From the NCBI GenBank assembly GCA_963971535.1, contig OZ020601.1, positions 23,980,471 through 24,044,470 on the forward strand: a DNA stretch of 64,000 nt, read 5' to 3'. Made by a program: the position numbers and the translations under genes. The DNA comes from Notolepis coatsorum (lineage: Eukaryota > Chordata > Actinopteri > Aulopiformes > Paralepididae). The notes below the pieces were generated by a model. That model was given only the letters and a program-made list of their open reading frames with translations. It was not told where the DNA came from and did no database searches. Positions 11,301 through 22,760 of this stretch are shown in pieces (the stretch's first letter is position 1; the number at the start of each line of letters is the position of its first letter).

Positions 11301-12650
11301 TGTAACTGAGGGGTACAATTCCCTGACTGTATTGAATAAGTATGGTATCATTAAACCACTACTGAGTTATGTACATTACTACTGGCCATACAGTACACAT
11401 GTATATGAGATGATCACCCACACAATAACACGGCTTAACAAGAAAGTACTGTTTATAATAATATTTATTAGAAGAGCACCAAGATTATCTTACATTTATT
11501 AAGATTGAGAGTTGCGCTTGTAAGGCGAAGAATGTGCATGAATAGGTCAAGAGCGTAAGTCCATGAGCATATTACGAAGGGGATAATTAATACCACCTGT
11601 AGCATAAGAATTATATATGGTACACTAGTAGGTCAGCTGGAGATACTAAGGGGGTTCCCTCCGGTTGTAAGCCAGCAGGGGAGAGGATTTGTCGGTAGCA
11701 AAAGTCTGGATCAACGAGGAATAAGGAGACTCCAGGTACAGGAGACGGTGCAATAATCCCTTGATCCGTAGACAAAGCAACAGCTATTCTCCGGTGTGCA
11801 GTGCCGCATGGAGGAAAGCTAGCCGGCCTCAGAGTCCTAGAGGCGGGCTCGACGGTGCTCCTCACAGGGTAAATCCCACACGGTAGTGGGTGTAGACGAT
11901 TCTCTGCTCCAACAGCCACAGGACCAAAGCATTATAATCCAGCCGAAAAGGGCTCTGTAGTCGTCGGTGTAGGTTATCCAGTGTACATATCCACACGGTT
12001 CTCGTCTAGGGCTCCTCGGATGACGGCACAAGGTTAGGCCGCCCAGCCTGGATAAGCACACTAGCTCGGTACGATGAAACGTTGGTAATGCTGGTCACTG
12101 TAGAACGGTAGCCGCACGATACACTATACATAATAGACTATTACTTAATAATAGAATAGGTCGAACTCGACGATACAGCGTTAAACTCTGACACTTCAGC
12201 TATCAATTCGCACGCGGTCTCAAGGCTCTATTTCGGGGCAAAACGGGCCCACTTCACAGCACGTTGTATCGTGGTGTGAGGCTTCAACTTGTTACGGTAA
12301 CTCGTTTGAGGGTAACTAACTGCTGTATCCACCTGCAACGTATTTATACGTAAGGTGAATAATCTAGTGCCAACCTCAGTTCTGTCTCGTATTACTGCGC
12401 AAACTGGGCATGTTGAGACAAGCCTTGGCGGTGGCTTTGAACTCGGCATTGGGGGTATGGCCGTTGGCGCCTAGGGGATCGCTGTCCATTAGGAGAACGA
12501 ATATTATGGTCTGGCCTGTACCTAGGTAAAGGGATATTCCGTGTATATGTACAAAGAATATACAAGGGATATCAGATGATATACAAATATTATACATGGG
12601 ATCTCAAGCAATAAATATATATATTCGGTTTAATCTGACCCTTTGTAACA
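11301..12650. mobile_element. Solo-LTR-like insert in the hAT element, 5-bp target duplication
   Basis: A 1350-bp unit begins TGTAACTGAGGGGTAC and ends CCCTTTGTAACA, giving TG...CA termini with a short TGT/ACA inversion. ACCAG is duplicated on both sides (11296-11300 and 12651-12655). Removing the unit and one ACCAG restores the hAT terminus CAGTGTTGGGC. The interior is moderately CpG-rich, has no convincing frame, and ends in a TATATATATA-rich stretch. It fits a solo LTR of an LTR retrotransposon; a non-autonomous element is the alternative. Confidence 0.7.
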
Positions 12651-13044
12651 ACCAGTGTTGGGCAAATTACTTTTAAAAAGTAACTAGTTACAGTTAGTTA
12701 CTTCTTCCAAAAAGTTACTAAATTACTTACTCAGTTACAAATTATAAAAGTAACTAGTTACTTCAGAAAGTAACTATTGCGTTACTTTCAAGTATTTTTT
12801 TTACATATACAACATACACAAATCTAAATAATTTTAATGTTGCTGTGGGACAAAGTGAGACTAGCCTCCAATCAAATGCCATGTATGTAGATATTATAAT
12901 TACTATGTTTATATAGTGGATCATACAAATACAAACACAATAGATGTTTTGGAACTTTTGATATGTATTGCCCCTCAACAGGCCACAACTGGACAACATT
13001 AAATGATGCTTGTTAAGCACTATACCAAAAATAAATTACAAATA

Positions 13045-13300
13045 TATACTGATTGATTGAACATTTTAATTAACAGATTGCAGAATGGGTACGGTACAGT
13101 TCAATACACACAATTGTTAAGGGGATGCAGATCAGAGAAAGACTTTCGTCTTGTTTACATCAGGGTCCCCCATTTTCAATTCATGACATTTATGACATAC
13201 ACAACATACAGATATAAGAATCTAATCTAATCATCTAAACAAATATAATCATGACATTTAAGACATGCATGACATACAGATATATATATCTCTGAGCACC
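13045..13300 (-). mobile_element. LINE 3' tail nested in the hAT element
   Basis: GATTGATTGAACATTTTAA, then TTAACAGATTGCAGAATGGG and CAGGGTCCCCCATTTTCAAT, match closely the 3' end of the LINE at 54769-57905 (about 54806-54965). On the minus strand the order is LINE 3' UTR then a (TCAA)n tail. Only the 3' part is present. Confidence 0.7.
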
Positions 13301-13865
13301 TGAAGACTGTGCTATTAAACCAGGAAGTGCAGCACTATGTCAGCAGAGTAGAGCCTCCACTACTGCAGTGCCCTGCGCTGCAACACAACTAACACAAGAG
13401 TGAACAAAAAACGCTCATGGACTTGTTGTCGTTGACTGCTCGCTTGTGTTGTTCGTTGGATTCGTTTTGGATTATTTGGGCTCGCCAAACAAACTATCAA
13501 AACGTACACGGACCCGCGGTCTCACGTTGACTGAACTCGCTTGTGTTGTCGCTGTGTGTCAGACTCTGGATGCTTTCGAAGTTCGAACACCCGCCTACCT
13601 CTACCTCTGATTGGCTTACCATGACATTTTACTCAACCTCAGCCAATCGCGCGCTGCCCACTAACTAACCAAGGAAGAACAGTATGCCGGCGCAGAGATC
13701 TGTCTGATGAAAAAAACAGCTTCAATCATAGTAACGCGCCGCATTTTTTGGCAGTAACGGTAACAGCGTTATTAAGATTGGAAGAGTAATCCGTTAGATT
13801 ACTCGTTACTGAAAAAACTAACCCCGTTAGTAACGCCGTTATTTATATCACTATGGTTATAACTG

Positions 13866-14715
13866 ACCAGATTCAGATTCAGATTCAGATTCCTTTATTA
13901 AGCCATTTGTGTAAAAACACATTGGTAACTGTTGCAGCATTACAGTGTATGCATTTTTCATAATTTTTCTTTCACAGTAACAACAACACAGACACAGGAC
14001 AAAAACAGTGCAGTAGAGGATTAATAATTTAAATACATATATATATATAAAGTGTAAAGTGCAGAGTAAAGTGCAGTGTCATTGTGTCACTTGGGGGCGG
14101 GGGGGGGGGGGGCGTCCTGAGGCATTGAGCTTTCACAGCCTTTGGGATCCTCAGCCTTCTCCCAAAGGGGAGCAGGGTGAAGAGGCTGTGGGAGGGGTCG
14201 GCCATGATCGTTCTTGCCCTCTTCAGCGCCCTGGAGTCGTGCAGGGACCTGAGGGAGGGCAGGGGACAGCCGATCACCCTCTCCTCGAAGCGAATCACCC
14301 GCTGCAGCTTGGCGAGATCTTTTGCCGCTGCAGCGGGGAACCAGGAGATGATGGAGTGGGTGAGGATGGACTCAATGATGGCCGTGTAAAATTGGGCCAT
14401 CGTGGTCCTCGGCAGTTTGTATTTTTTCAACTGCCGGAGGAAGAACATCCTCCCCTGGGCCTTTTTAAGCAGGGCCGTGATGTTTAGCTCCCATTTCAAG
14501 TCTGAGGAGATTGTCATGCCTAGGAATCGGCATGACTCCACGGAGGCCACCTGGGTGCCTCCCAGTATGATGGGAGGGGGCAGGGCTGCTTTCCTCCGGA
14601 AGACCACTACCATCTCCACTGTCTTTTGAGCATTGAGCTCAAGGTATTTGCAGCTGCACCAGCTCCGCAGCCTCTCGATCTCCCTCCTGTAGGCCGACCC
14701 GTCCCCCCTGGAGAT
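13866..14715 (-). pseudogene. LINE RT C-terminal fragment, (GAATCT)n tail
   Basis: Minus strand, open for about 190 codons of element sequence within 14029-14763. It reads from a YLELNAQKTVEMVVVFRR segment through FLGMTISSDLKWELNITALL and FFLRQLKKYKL to SILTHSIISWF. This is the region after the RT active site in Rex1/L2-like (Jockey superfamily) LINEs. The 3' UTR ends in TTAATAAAGGAATCTGAATC repeats at 13866-13895. The 5' part, including the FADD active site, is missing. A G-run at about 14099-14112 lies near the end of the frame. Confidence 0.8.
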
Positions 14716-15085
14716 GAATGAATGACTTTTATTTATATAGCACCCTTCACAGCACGAATGCACAGGGTGCTTTACACTACTTCAACTTCAAATTACTTTC
14801 TTTTCCTTTCGGAACTTCATTTGTGCAGTGGTTGAAAGACAAACATACAGTCACAATACATAGACACTCACCACTATATATAAAAAAAATTGTTAAAACT
14901 ACAATAAAAAGACCACTATATAAAAAAAACACCAACTACATTAAAACTACAGTACTTAAAGCATGATATATTAAAAACCCTGTGGAGCAGTTCTATATGT
15001 ATATAAATAATACATAATAGTAGTACAGGTACATAGTATATGTCCATCAGGTGGAAGACCTAGGTGTTCAGCAGTCTGATGGAGG
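14716..15085 (-). mobile_element. LINE 3' UTR fragments, minus strand
   Basis: GACTTTTATTTATATAGCACCC at 14733 is the reversed 3' end (GGGTGCTATATAAATAAAAG) of a fish LINE. The stretch after about 14956, including TTCAGCAGTCTGATGGAGGT, resembles another LINE 3' UTR. No frame is present. Confidence 0.5.
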
Positions 15086-15955
15086 TTGGCACGAAGCTAC
15101 CTAAGCCCCTTTTGTTCAGTGATGAAGCTTTGTATCGACGGCCTGAGGGCATTCGTTTGTAACAGGAGGAAGAAGGAGGAAGAAGACCGACATACAGCCC
15201 CTGTACATCGACGGGGGATGTGTGGAGAGAGTCTCGTCATCAAGTTCCTGGGTGTCCACCTGGAGGATGACCTGACCTGGAGAATCAACACCACAGCGAT
15301 TGTGAAAAAGGCACAGCAGAGACTCTACTTCCTGAGAATACTGAGAAAGTACCACCTCAGACAAGACCTGCTTGTCTCTTTTTACCGCTGCTCCGTGGAA
15401 AGCATCCTCACCTACTGCATCAACGTGTGGTTCCTCAGCTGCACAGCCGCAGAGAGGAAGGCGCTCCAGAGGGTCGTCAACTCGGCCCAGAAAATTATCG
15501 GCTGCCTTCTCCCCTCACTGGAAGGACTATACAACTCCCGCTGCCTTAAAAAAGCAGTAAAAATACTGAAAGACCTACACCACCCGGGCAACAAACACCT
15601 CGTACGGCTGCGCTCTGGCAGGCGTTTCAGCGTCATGCCCACCCGGACTAACAGACTGAAGTTTAGTTTTTATCCTAGGGCCATATGTGCACTAAACTCA
15701 GCAAACATTTTAAACAACAGTCTCCCTTGCACCCCCCCCCCCCCCACGCACACACAACATTAAGGGATAGTGCAATTATCTTTTACACCCCCCTGTTTAT
15801 GTTAATGTTATTTATGCCTTACTCCTGTTTTTATATTTAATACTGTGTTTAGGACTGTGTTTTTATATTTGTACTAGCACCTAGGGCTGCATTTTAAATT
15901 TCGTTGTAACAACTGTAACAATGACAATAAAGATCTATTCTATTCTATTAATGGG
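15086..15955 (+). pseudogene. LINE RT C-terminal fragment with (TTCTA)n tail
   Basis: Plus-strand frame of about 190 element codons: SLVIKFLGVHLEDDLTWRIN, then KKAQQRLYFLRILRKYHLRQ, SILTYCINVWF and FYPRAICALNSANIL. This is the post-palm region of the same LINE group as 17206-18516. The 3' UTR ends ACAATGACAATAAAGATCTATTCTATTC. A C-run at about 15731-15745 lies just before the stop. The RT active site is missing, so the copy is 5'-truncated. Confidence 0.8.
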
Positions 15956-16495
15956 TGTGAAGGGTGTGTGTGTTATCTTCAACTATTTGGGAGGCCTTTT
16001 TAACTGTCCGTTTCTTGTGGATGCTTATCTTGCCGCTGATCATCACTCCAAACCATGATGTGATGTTAAAGGACATTATCGATTCCACAAAGGAGTTGTA
16101 GAAAGCCTGCAGGATTGATGGTCGCACCTGAAGCTTCCTCATCTTCCTGAGGAAGAACAGTCGCTGTTGGCACTTAGAGTGGATGTTATCTGTGTTGGGC
16201 TTGAAGGTGAGCTTATGGTCGATGGTTGTGCCAAGATATTTATACTCCTCAACACGCTCTATTTTCTGGCCATTTATCTCCAGAGCTGGGGGAGTTGTGG
16301 GGTCACGCCTGAAATCCACCAGCAGTTCCTTTGTTTTGCTGGGGTTTAGGTCCAGGAAATTGTTCTTACACCACTCTGCGAACCTGTTCATTTCTCCAAT
16401 GATGCGGTCATTGGAGTTGGTGGTGTCAACGATGACTGTGTCATCAGAGTATTTGATGAAGAGCATCTCAGGGTCTGGAGTGTTATATACAGCTT
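15956..16495 (-). pseudogene. LINE RT fragment, minus strand
   Basis: The minus frame reads LFIKYSDDTVIVDTTNSNDR (an RT active-site region with SDD where most relatives have ADD), then NPSKTKELLVDFRRDPTTPP, YLGTTIDHKLTF and SFNITSWFGV. Both ends are cut by other elements. The A-to-S change just before the DD pair is a departure from the usual ADD motif. Confidence 0.8.
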
Positions 16496-16690
16496 AGTAT
16501 ATAAAAAAAACACAACAAAACAAAATCAGAAATAAATGACAACAACAACAGACAGCAGTTAAAAAACAGTGAAACCAGATAAAAAAGTAGAATAAAAGAA
16601 TTTGGATAAAATCATGAGTCACTAATAAAAAACAAAACTATAGGAACAGTAAGGACAAGAAAGAGTGCCTATGTATGACCAAAGGCCTGT
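16496..16690. other. A-rich linker, probably L2 3' UTR
   Basis: AAAAACAC- and AAATAAAT-rich sequence between two minus-strand LINE fragments. It is likely the 3' UTR of the L2 fragment at 16691-17205. Confidence 0.4.
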
Positions 16691-17205
16691 CTAAACAAAT
16701 GTGTTTTTAGTTGTTTTTTTAAAAGAGTTTTCAGAGGGGGCAGTTTGCAGGTCCAGGGGGAGAGCGTTCCAGAGCCTTGGTGCTGTCACCTCGAAGGCTC
16801 GATCACCCCTTGTTGTTAGCCTGGACCTGGGGACCACCAGGAGGTGCTGATCGGCAGATCTGAGTGAGTGGGTGTTGGTGTAGGGATAGATGAGTTCAGT
16901 GATGTAGATAGGGGCCTGACCGTGGAGTGCTCTGAAAGTAAAAGTGCGGACTTTGAAGTGAATTCTATAGTGTACCGGGAGCCAGTGCAGGGGTACCAGA
17001 ATGGGAGTGATGTGACATGATTTTTTTGACCTTGTGAGTAGCCTGGCTGCAGAATTTTGGACCATTTGTAGTTTGTCTGAAAAGTGAAAAGTGAGTTGCA
17101 GTAGTCAAGCCTAGAGGAAATAAAAGCATGCACGGACAGTTGTAGTTCAGAGTGAGATATGATGGTGCGTAGTTTTGCAATGTTTCTGAGGTGAAAAAAG
17201 TGTGT
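16691..17205 (-). pseudogene. L2 ORF2 C-terminal part
   Basis: The minus frame contains HVKSFK-joined [49 protein letters not shown], and the closing TRGDRAFEVTAPRLWNALPL, all hallmarks of L2/CR1 ORF2 C-termini. It is the 3' part of the L2 whose RT lies at 19010-20308; the two were separated by the plus-strand LINE at 17206-19009. Frame shifts are present. Confidence 0.85.
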
Positions 17206-18516
17206 GTGAGCGTCCTAAAAGTCTGTGCCGACCAACTGGCCCCGGTATTCACTGACATCTTCAACCTGTCCTTGGAACAGGCCGTCATCCCCACCTGTCT
17301 GAAGAAGTCCACCATCATCCCTGTACCCAAAAAATCTACGCCCGCTTGCCTCAACGACTACCGCCCTGTAGCCCTCACCTCCATAGCCATGAAGTGCTTT
17401 GAGAAGCTAGTGAAGGGCTACATCTGTTCCTCCCTCCCCATCAACCTGGACCCTCTGCAATTTGCATATCGCCCCAACAGGTCCACGGAGGACACCATAG
17501 CCCATGTGCTGCACACAGCAGCATCACATCTGGACAAGAGGCAGGGGAACTATGTGAGAATGCTGTTCATCGACTACAGCTCAGCATTCAATACCATAGT
17601 CCCCTCCAAACTCATAGCCAAGCTCAGGGACCTGGGCTTGAACTATGACCTGTGCCAGTGGGTCCTGGACTTCCTGACGGGCAGACCCCAGGTGGTAAGA
17701 GCCGGCAACTGCACCTCCTCATCCATCACGCTCAACATAGGGGCCCCCCAGGGCTGTGTTCTGAGCCCCCTCCTCTACTCCCTGTACACACATGACTGCG
17801 TAGCACAGCGGAACAACAACACCATCATCAAATTTGCTGATGACACAGTAGTGGTGGGCCTGATCTCTGCCAACGACGAAAGGGCCTACCTGGAAGAGGT
17901 AGAGAACCTGTCACAGTGGTGTCAGGAGAACTGCCTCTCCCTGAACGTCAGCAAAACAAAAGAGATGATTGTGGACTTCAGGAGGTCGGGGGTCAAGGAC
18001 TACAGCCCCCTCAGCATCGACGGGGCACCAGTTGAGAGAGTGAACAGTTTCAAGTACCTCGGAGCCCACATATCCGAGGACTTGACATGGACCACACACA
18101 TTGACAGTGTTGTGAAGAAGGCACGACAACGCCTCTACTTCCTCAGGCGCCTAAGGAAGTTCCAAGTCAGTCAGAAGATCCTTAGGAACTTCTACTCATG
18201 TACAATAGAGAGCATCCTGACCGGCAACATCACCTCCTGGTTTGGGAATAGCACTGCAAAAGACCGTAGCAGACTACAAAGAGTGACACGGTCAGCCGAA
18301 CGCACAATTAGAGGGGGGCTTCCCACCCTCCAGAACATTTACAACAAGCGGTGCAAGGGGAAGGCTAAGAGAATTATTAAGGACTCGAGCCACCCGAACA
18401 ACTGCCTCTTTGAACTGCTGCCGTCAGGCAAGCGATACCGGAGTCTTATGGCGAGCACAGAAAGACTCAGAAGAAGCTTCTATCCCCAGGCCATCAGGCT
18501 GCTAAACGAACAATAA
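17191..18516 (+). CDS. LINE reverse transcriptase, 5'-truncated but open (441 codons)
   Basis: A long uninterrupted RT frame of a Jockey-superfamily (Rex1/L2-like) LINE. Visible blocks: [10 protein letters not shown] (about residues 55-64), [11 protein letters not shown] (126-136), [16 protein letters not shown] (184-199), the FADD active site (215-218), [26 protein letters not shown], and a C-terminal [13 protein letters not shown]. The RT copies element RNA at the target DNA. The apparent ATG at 17191 lies in antisense L2 sequence, so it is not the native start: the endonuclease and RT N-terminus are gone and the element cannot move. The intact frame suggests a young insertion. Confidence 0.9.
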   Translation: MKKVCVSVLKVCADQLAPVFTDIFNLSLEQAVIPTCLKKSTIIPVPKKSTPACLNDYRPVALTSIAMKCFEKLVKGYICSSLPINLDPLQFAYRPNRSTEDTIAHVLHTAASHLDKRQGNYVRMLFIDYSSAFNTIVPSKLIAKLRDLGLNYDLCQWVLDFLTGRPQVVRAGNCTSSSITLNIGAPQGCVLSPLLYSLYTHDCVAQRNNNTIIKFADDTVVVGLISANDERAYLEEVENLSQWCQENCLSLNVSKTKEMIVDFRRSGVKDYSPLSIDGAPVERVNSFKYLGAHISEDLTWTTHIDSVVKKARQRLYFLRRLRKFQVSQKILRNFYSCTIESILTGNITSWFGNSTAKDRSRLQRVTRSAERTIRGGLPTLQNIYNKRCKGKAKRIIKDSSHPNNCLFELLPSGKRYRSLMASTERLRRSFYPQAIRLLNEQ

Positions 18517-19009
18517 TCGCTAAACGAACAATAATCACTATGCAACAACCATCAAATGCACACAGCACACACACCCACACGCACACACTCACTCAAACAA
18601 ACAACACACTGCAGCACCCACTCTCCACACTTTAGATCACACAAACACACTTACACTTTATATTTATTGATAAAGGATTTGCACTACAACTCGTACACCT
18701 ACTGTGAATTGTACCTAAACTGCACCTCGTCCATTTATGCCTTGCACTATATAGTATTGTATATTAGTACACTGCACAGTATTGTATATTGTATGGTAAC
18801 TACGTCTACGAACATTGTACATATGTCTAAACTGAACACTGTGACCTCTTTTTTTACTTCTAATTTTTACTATTTTTACTATGTTTTTATTTCATACTTA
18901 TCTTGTCATGCACAGTCTCTGGAGCGCAACAGTAAGAAGCATTTTGTACAAAAGTATTCTGTACTTCTGTATGACAACTATTAAAGAAACTTGAAGAAAC
19001 TTGAAACTT
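17206..19009 (+). mobile_element. Rex1/L2-like LINE inserted in the older L2
   Basis: The unit runs from the truncated RT start to a 3' UTR ending in repeated TTGAAGAAAC (18980-19009). On both sides the minus-strand L2 frame resumes (HVKSF on the right, [10 protein letters not shown] on the left), so this LINE landed in the L2. The 5' truncation and short tandem tail are typical of target-primed insertion. Confidence 0.8.
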
Positions 19010-20308
19010 TTGACATGTTTGTCTAGGTTCATGGCCTGGTCGAAGACAACACCCAGGTTTCTCAGGTGGGGACGTATGTTGTCTTTAAGGGACCCCAAGT
19101 GAGTGGCCACTCTAGCTGCAGTTTTTATCAGCTGCTACGATCAGCACCTCCGTTTTTTTTGCATTTAACAGGGCCAAGTTACTCCCCATCCAACTCTCAA
19201 TGCTGAGCAGGCACTCCTGGAGAAGGCTGAGTTTCTCCAAATTGTCGGGTTTAAAAGAGCAGAGTAGTTGTATGTCATCTGCGTAGCAGTGGTATTTAAT
19301 GCCGGTGAATTTATTGATGAGAAGGCCTAGAGGAAGCATATAAATGGCAAAAAGGAGTGGTCCTAGCACCGATCCCTGTGGTACCCCACATGAGAGGGGG
19401 GTGGGGTAAGATTTAAAAGGACCCACAGCCACGAGAACGTTCTCTCCCTTAGATAAGAGGCAAACCAGTTTAGAGCGCTCCCAGAGATGCCCACCCACTC
19501 CCTGAGCCTGTCCAAAAGGATGCTGTGGTTGACCGTATCAAACGCTGCGCTCAGAACAGAGCATTCACCAGAGTCAGCAGACATCAGGAGAACGTTTGAT
19601 ACTTTGAGAAGGGCAGATTCAGTGGAAGCCAGATTGGAATTGGTCAGAGATGTTATTTTGTGACATGTGGGTGGTGAGCTGGTTGGCTACAACCTTTTCT
19701 AACACCTTTGATGCAAAAGGCAGCTTGGAGATGGGTCTGAAATTGTTATGGATGGTGGGGTCTAGGTTGGGCTTTTTAAGGAGTGGCTGTACGACATGTT
19801 CCTTGAACATGGATGTAGGAAGGATGTCTAGGGGGCTCAAGGAGGTCTTCATGGAGGTGACTAAAATGGTGAGATCATCCAGAGAGACAGGTGAGAAATT
19901 GCTCAGGGATGCTTGAGTGGTGGGATGGAGGGGAAGGGGGGATAGAGAAGGAGTGATGTTTGCCATTATATTTGCAACCTTGGTGACAAAAAAATTAAGA
20001 AAGCGGTTACAGTCCTCATTTGACAGCACTGGTGTAGGGGGGGGGGGGGGGGGGGGGCTGACAAGCGTGTTAATGGTTTTAAATAATACTCTGGGATTGT
20101 GCTTGTTGGATGAGATTAAATTACTGAAATAGGCAGCCCTGGCGGACTTTACTGAGTTATTAAACTCAGCCCTCAGCTCTTTGAGGTATAGTCAATGAAC
20201 TTCTAAATTAGAGGTTTTCCAGCGTCTCTCTGCTCTGCGGCAGTTACGCCTGAGCTCACAGATGTTGTTGTCAAGCCAGGGGGAGGGGTTCACAGGACGA
20301 ACGCTGCA
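19010..20308 (-). pseudogene. L2 reverse transcriptase, frame-shifted
   Basis: Minus-strand blocks in order: NNICELRRNCRRAERRWK (about 20270), LNFFVTKVANIM, FRPISKLPFASKVLEKVVANQL, QFQSGFH, AAFDTVNHSILLDRL, VPQGSVLGPLLFAIYMLPLG, the YADD active site in YHCYADDIQLL, and NLGVVFDQAMNLDKHVKSF. The catalytic residues survive, but at least three frame breaks are present, one beside a G-run at 20039-20057. Continues leftward at 16691-17205 and rightward at 21715-22760. Confidence 0.88.
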
Positions 20309-20547
20309 TGTTACAGGGTACTACATGGTACCACAGAGTACTACTTGGTACTGCATGGCATTACAGGGTACTACATGGCTTACACAGCTCTACATGGCAC
20401 TACAGGGTACTACATGGCACCACAGGGTACTACATGGCACTACAGGGTACTACAGGATACTACGGGGTACTACATGGCACTATGGGGTACTATAGGGTAC
20501 TACATGGCACTACGGGGTACTACATGGCACTACAGGGTACTACATGT
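20309..20547 (+). repeat. 20-bp minisatellite (CTACATGGCACTACAGGGTA)
   Basis: About 12 units of roughly 20 bp, each ending in GGTACTACA, hence an RsaI (GTAC) site in almost every unit. It lies exactly where the L2 frame breaks off. Since 20 is not a multiple of 3, all plus frames are open over about 93 codons; none is likely real. Confidence 0.9.
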
Positions 20548-21714
20548 CTGCTCCTTTGCAGCACCACAAACATGGGAACTCTCTAACTCTTCCCCCCCCC
20601 CCCCTCTCCCCCCCCCCCCTCTCCCTCCCCCTTCTCTCTGAGTACCCGTCTCCTGGCGCTGACCAAGGTGATGGATGCCTCGGGGTCTTGGCCAAGCTTG
20701 TAGTGACTGCTCTACATGCACCTCCGAGGCATTGGATCAGTTATTCACCGCCGTCTGTCCGTGGTCCTGTCAACTGATTAACAGACTGTTAACAGATTAA
20801 CAGTCAACGCGGTTTCATTGCTGGGTTAAGTACTTCTATTCTATTCACATAATACGCTTACTTCATATATCTACTCCATTCACATATATGCCTACCACTT
20901 GTATCTATTGCTATGTCCGCCTACTACAATCTCATGAGCTGTCTAACGCCTGTCCCGTCTCCCTGTCTTCCTATGACTTGCTGTCCTGGAGTGTTGACCG
21001 GAGTGTTGGACGTCCCGTGACGAAGGCCGGGAGATTGCGACCCCCTCTGCGTGCCCCCCTGTCTTCGGAGGTTTCGTAGTGGTGACCGGAGTGCCGGATG
21101 TCCCGCGATGATGTCGGGGAGTTCGCGACCCTCTCTGTGCCACCCCCCCTTCCCCCTGTCTCCGGCTGTCCCTGAGCAACGACCGGAGTGTTGAATGTCC
21201 CGTGACTAAGACGGGGAGGACGTGACCCTCTTGCGCCGCCCCTGTGCTTCAAATAGATCCGCTATCAACTCTATCTTTAATTTTTCAAAATGTACAGTTG
21301 CTATTGCATGCACTCATCTGTGTTTCACCACACACATGAGTGCATGCTTACCAACTGTCCGTCTGCAACACTACTATCACCGACATCTAAGAAGGGAGAT
21401 CCCCCCTTGAACGGCCCTTCTAAGGTTTCTCTCCTCCACATTGCCTGTGGAGCTTTTTTCCCTATTGTTGGGTTTTAGTGAGTTTTTCCTTACCTTCGCG
21501 TGGGGTATGTCTGGGAGTGCTTGCATTCTTTCATTTATTTGCATTCATCTAAAAAATGTTTGGACCCTATGGTGTTCTTGTTCTGTTCTTGACTTATTGT
21601 TATGTTGTCTTCTTGACTTGTTTAAAGAAGACCTGTACGGCCCATGGGGACATTAACGTGTGTTGTCGGGCCCTATAAATAAATTTGATTTGATTTGATT
21701 TGATTTGATGTTGC
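20548..21714 (+). mobile_element. LINE 3' UTR with internal ~95-bp repeats and (TTGAT)n tail
   Basis: A plus-strand insert in the L2. The 3' part contains CTTCTAAGGTTTCTCTCCTC and GGGTTTTAGTGAGTTTTTCC, a common fish LINE 3' UTR motif, and ends CTATAAATAAATTTGATTTG with five TTGAT units. Between 20980 and 21230 a unit with GACCGGAGTGTTG(G/A)A and TGTCCCGTGAC recurs three times. The 5' end holds C-runs at 20591-20632. Coding sequence is absent. Confidence 0.6.
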
Positions 21715-22760
21715 TAGGGGCACTACGTCATCTAAAAAAAATTGAATTTGTAAACCAAACAATTGACGTCATCAGCAGAGGACACCAAAACATTCCTATC
21801 ATAGCTAGCAAGGAAGCTATCTATAGCTGTGCTATTGACAATACGAGAGCTTTTAAAACACACTTCACTGGAACAAAGTCATTATCAAACGATAGGCTAA
21901 ACAAAATACAGCTGTGATCGGACACCAATAACTCCTCTGTGCTAACATTGCTGACTTTTAACCCGATCGTGAACACAAGGTCTAACGTGTTGCCTTTGCA
22001 ATGCGTCGGACCGGAGATGTGCTGGGTGAAATGAAACGAGTCCGTAACATTTAAAAAGTCAGTGGCAAAGTTATCAGAGCTCTTGTTTACATGGATATTA
22101 AAGTCTCCAATCAGCAAGACCCTGTCCAAGCGAATAATGGACGCTAGAAAGTCACCAAAATCAGCGAGGAACGAGCTATTTTTCCCAGGGGGTCGGTAGA
22201 TCAATACACAGTGAAAGGGGTTTGTGTGCCCAATTTTGTTCACAAGTACCTCGAATGATGAACAAGTTCCAGAACAGGCCCGAGGACCTCTGGGCGCAGG
22301 AATAAGCACAGTTCTGCGGGCACAGTTCATTGAGGTGGGCAAAGTCATCTGTTTTTTGCCAGGTTTCAGAAATTAGCATGTAGTCCAAGTCCTTGGAAAC
22401 GAAGAGGTCGTTAAAAAAGAACGATTTGTTGGCTATGGATCTGGCGTTTAGTAATCCAAAGCTGATAGAGTCCGATCCAGTTCTGCCGAACGTAGAGGCT
22501 TGGGGTAGCGGCCGCAGGCAGCCGGGCCGGGTTCCAGGACACCGACACGCAGACACCGGGGCCACACTCGTAAGCCGCCGCCGGGGGATCACAGGAGTGG
22601 GGGCCGATAGCTGCGACGGGGACGCAGGGAGGATGGGCCGGAGGCAGGACAGACCCACGCCGGAGTCCCAGGCCGTGGAAAAGGCACAGAGACTGGGCAG
22701 AGATGTGCGCTCTCGGATTAACTTCCGACGCTTCACCGCAGATCCAGCTCGCTTGCCGCA
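21715..22760 (-). pseudogene. L2 endonuclease domain and N-terminus
   Basis: Minus-strand APE-type endonuclease blocks: FGLLNARSIANKSFFFNDLF, MLISETWQK, CVLIYRPPGKNSSFLADFGD, LLIGDFNIHVN, and VSDHSCILFSLSF. Asn (LNARS), Glu (SETW), Asp/Asn (GDFN) and SDH residues are those expected at the nuclease active site. One frame change separates the halves near 22270. The N-terminal stretch (22450-22736) is GC-rich and also open. Same L2 as 19010-20308. Confidence 0.85.

Larger units (their letters stand above)
11298..13855. mobile_element. hAT element with 8-bp target duplication, carrying nested inserts
   Basis: The element starts CAG|TGTTGGGCAAATTAC (interrupted after three bases by the LTR insert at 11301-12650) and ends TTTATATCACTATG at 13855. 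Direct 8-bp duplications GTTATAAC lie at 11290-11297 and 13856-13863, the hAT target-site length. Subterminal AAAGTAACTAGTTACAGTTA and GTTACTAACGGGG (minus) motifs are typical of this family. After removing the LTR the element is about 1.2 kb, too short for a transposase and without a long frame, so it is non-autonomous. A LINE tail (about 13045-13300) sits inside it. Confidence 0.8.

Noticed and set aside
14059-14487. 142-codon plus-strand frame
   Set aside because: Antisense shadow of the minus-strand LINE RT, which has recognisable motifs.
20262-20641. Repeated GTTWHYRVLHG-type proteins in three frames
   Set aside because: Artefact of the 20-bp array, which has no stop codon in any plus frame.
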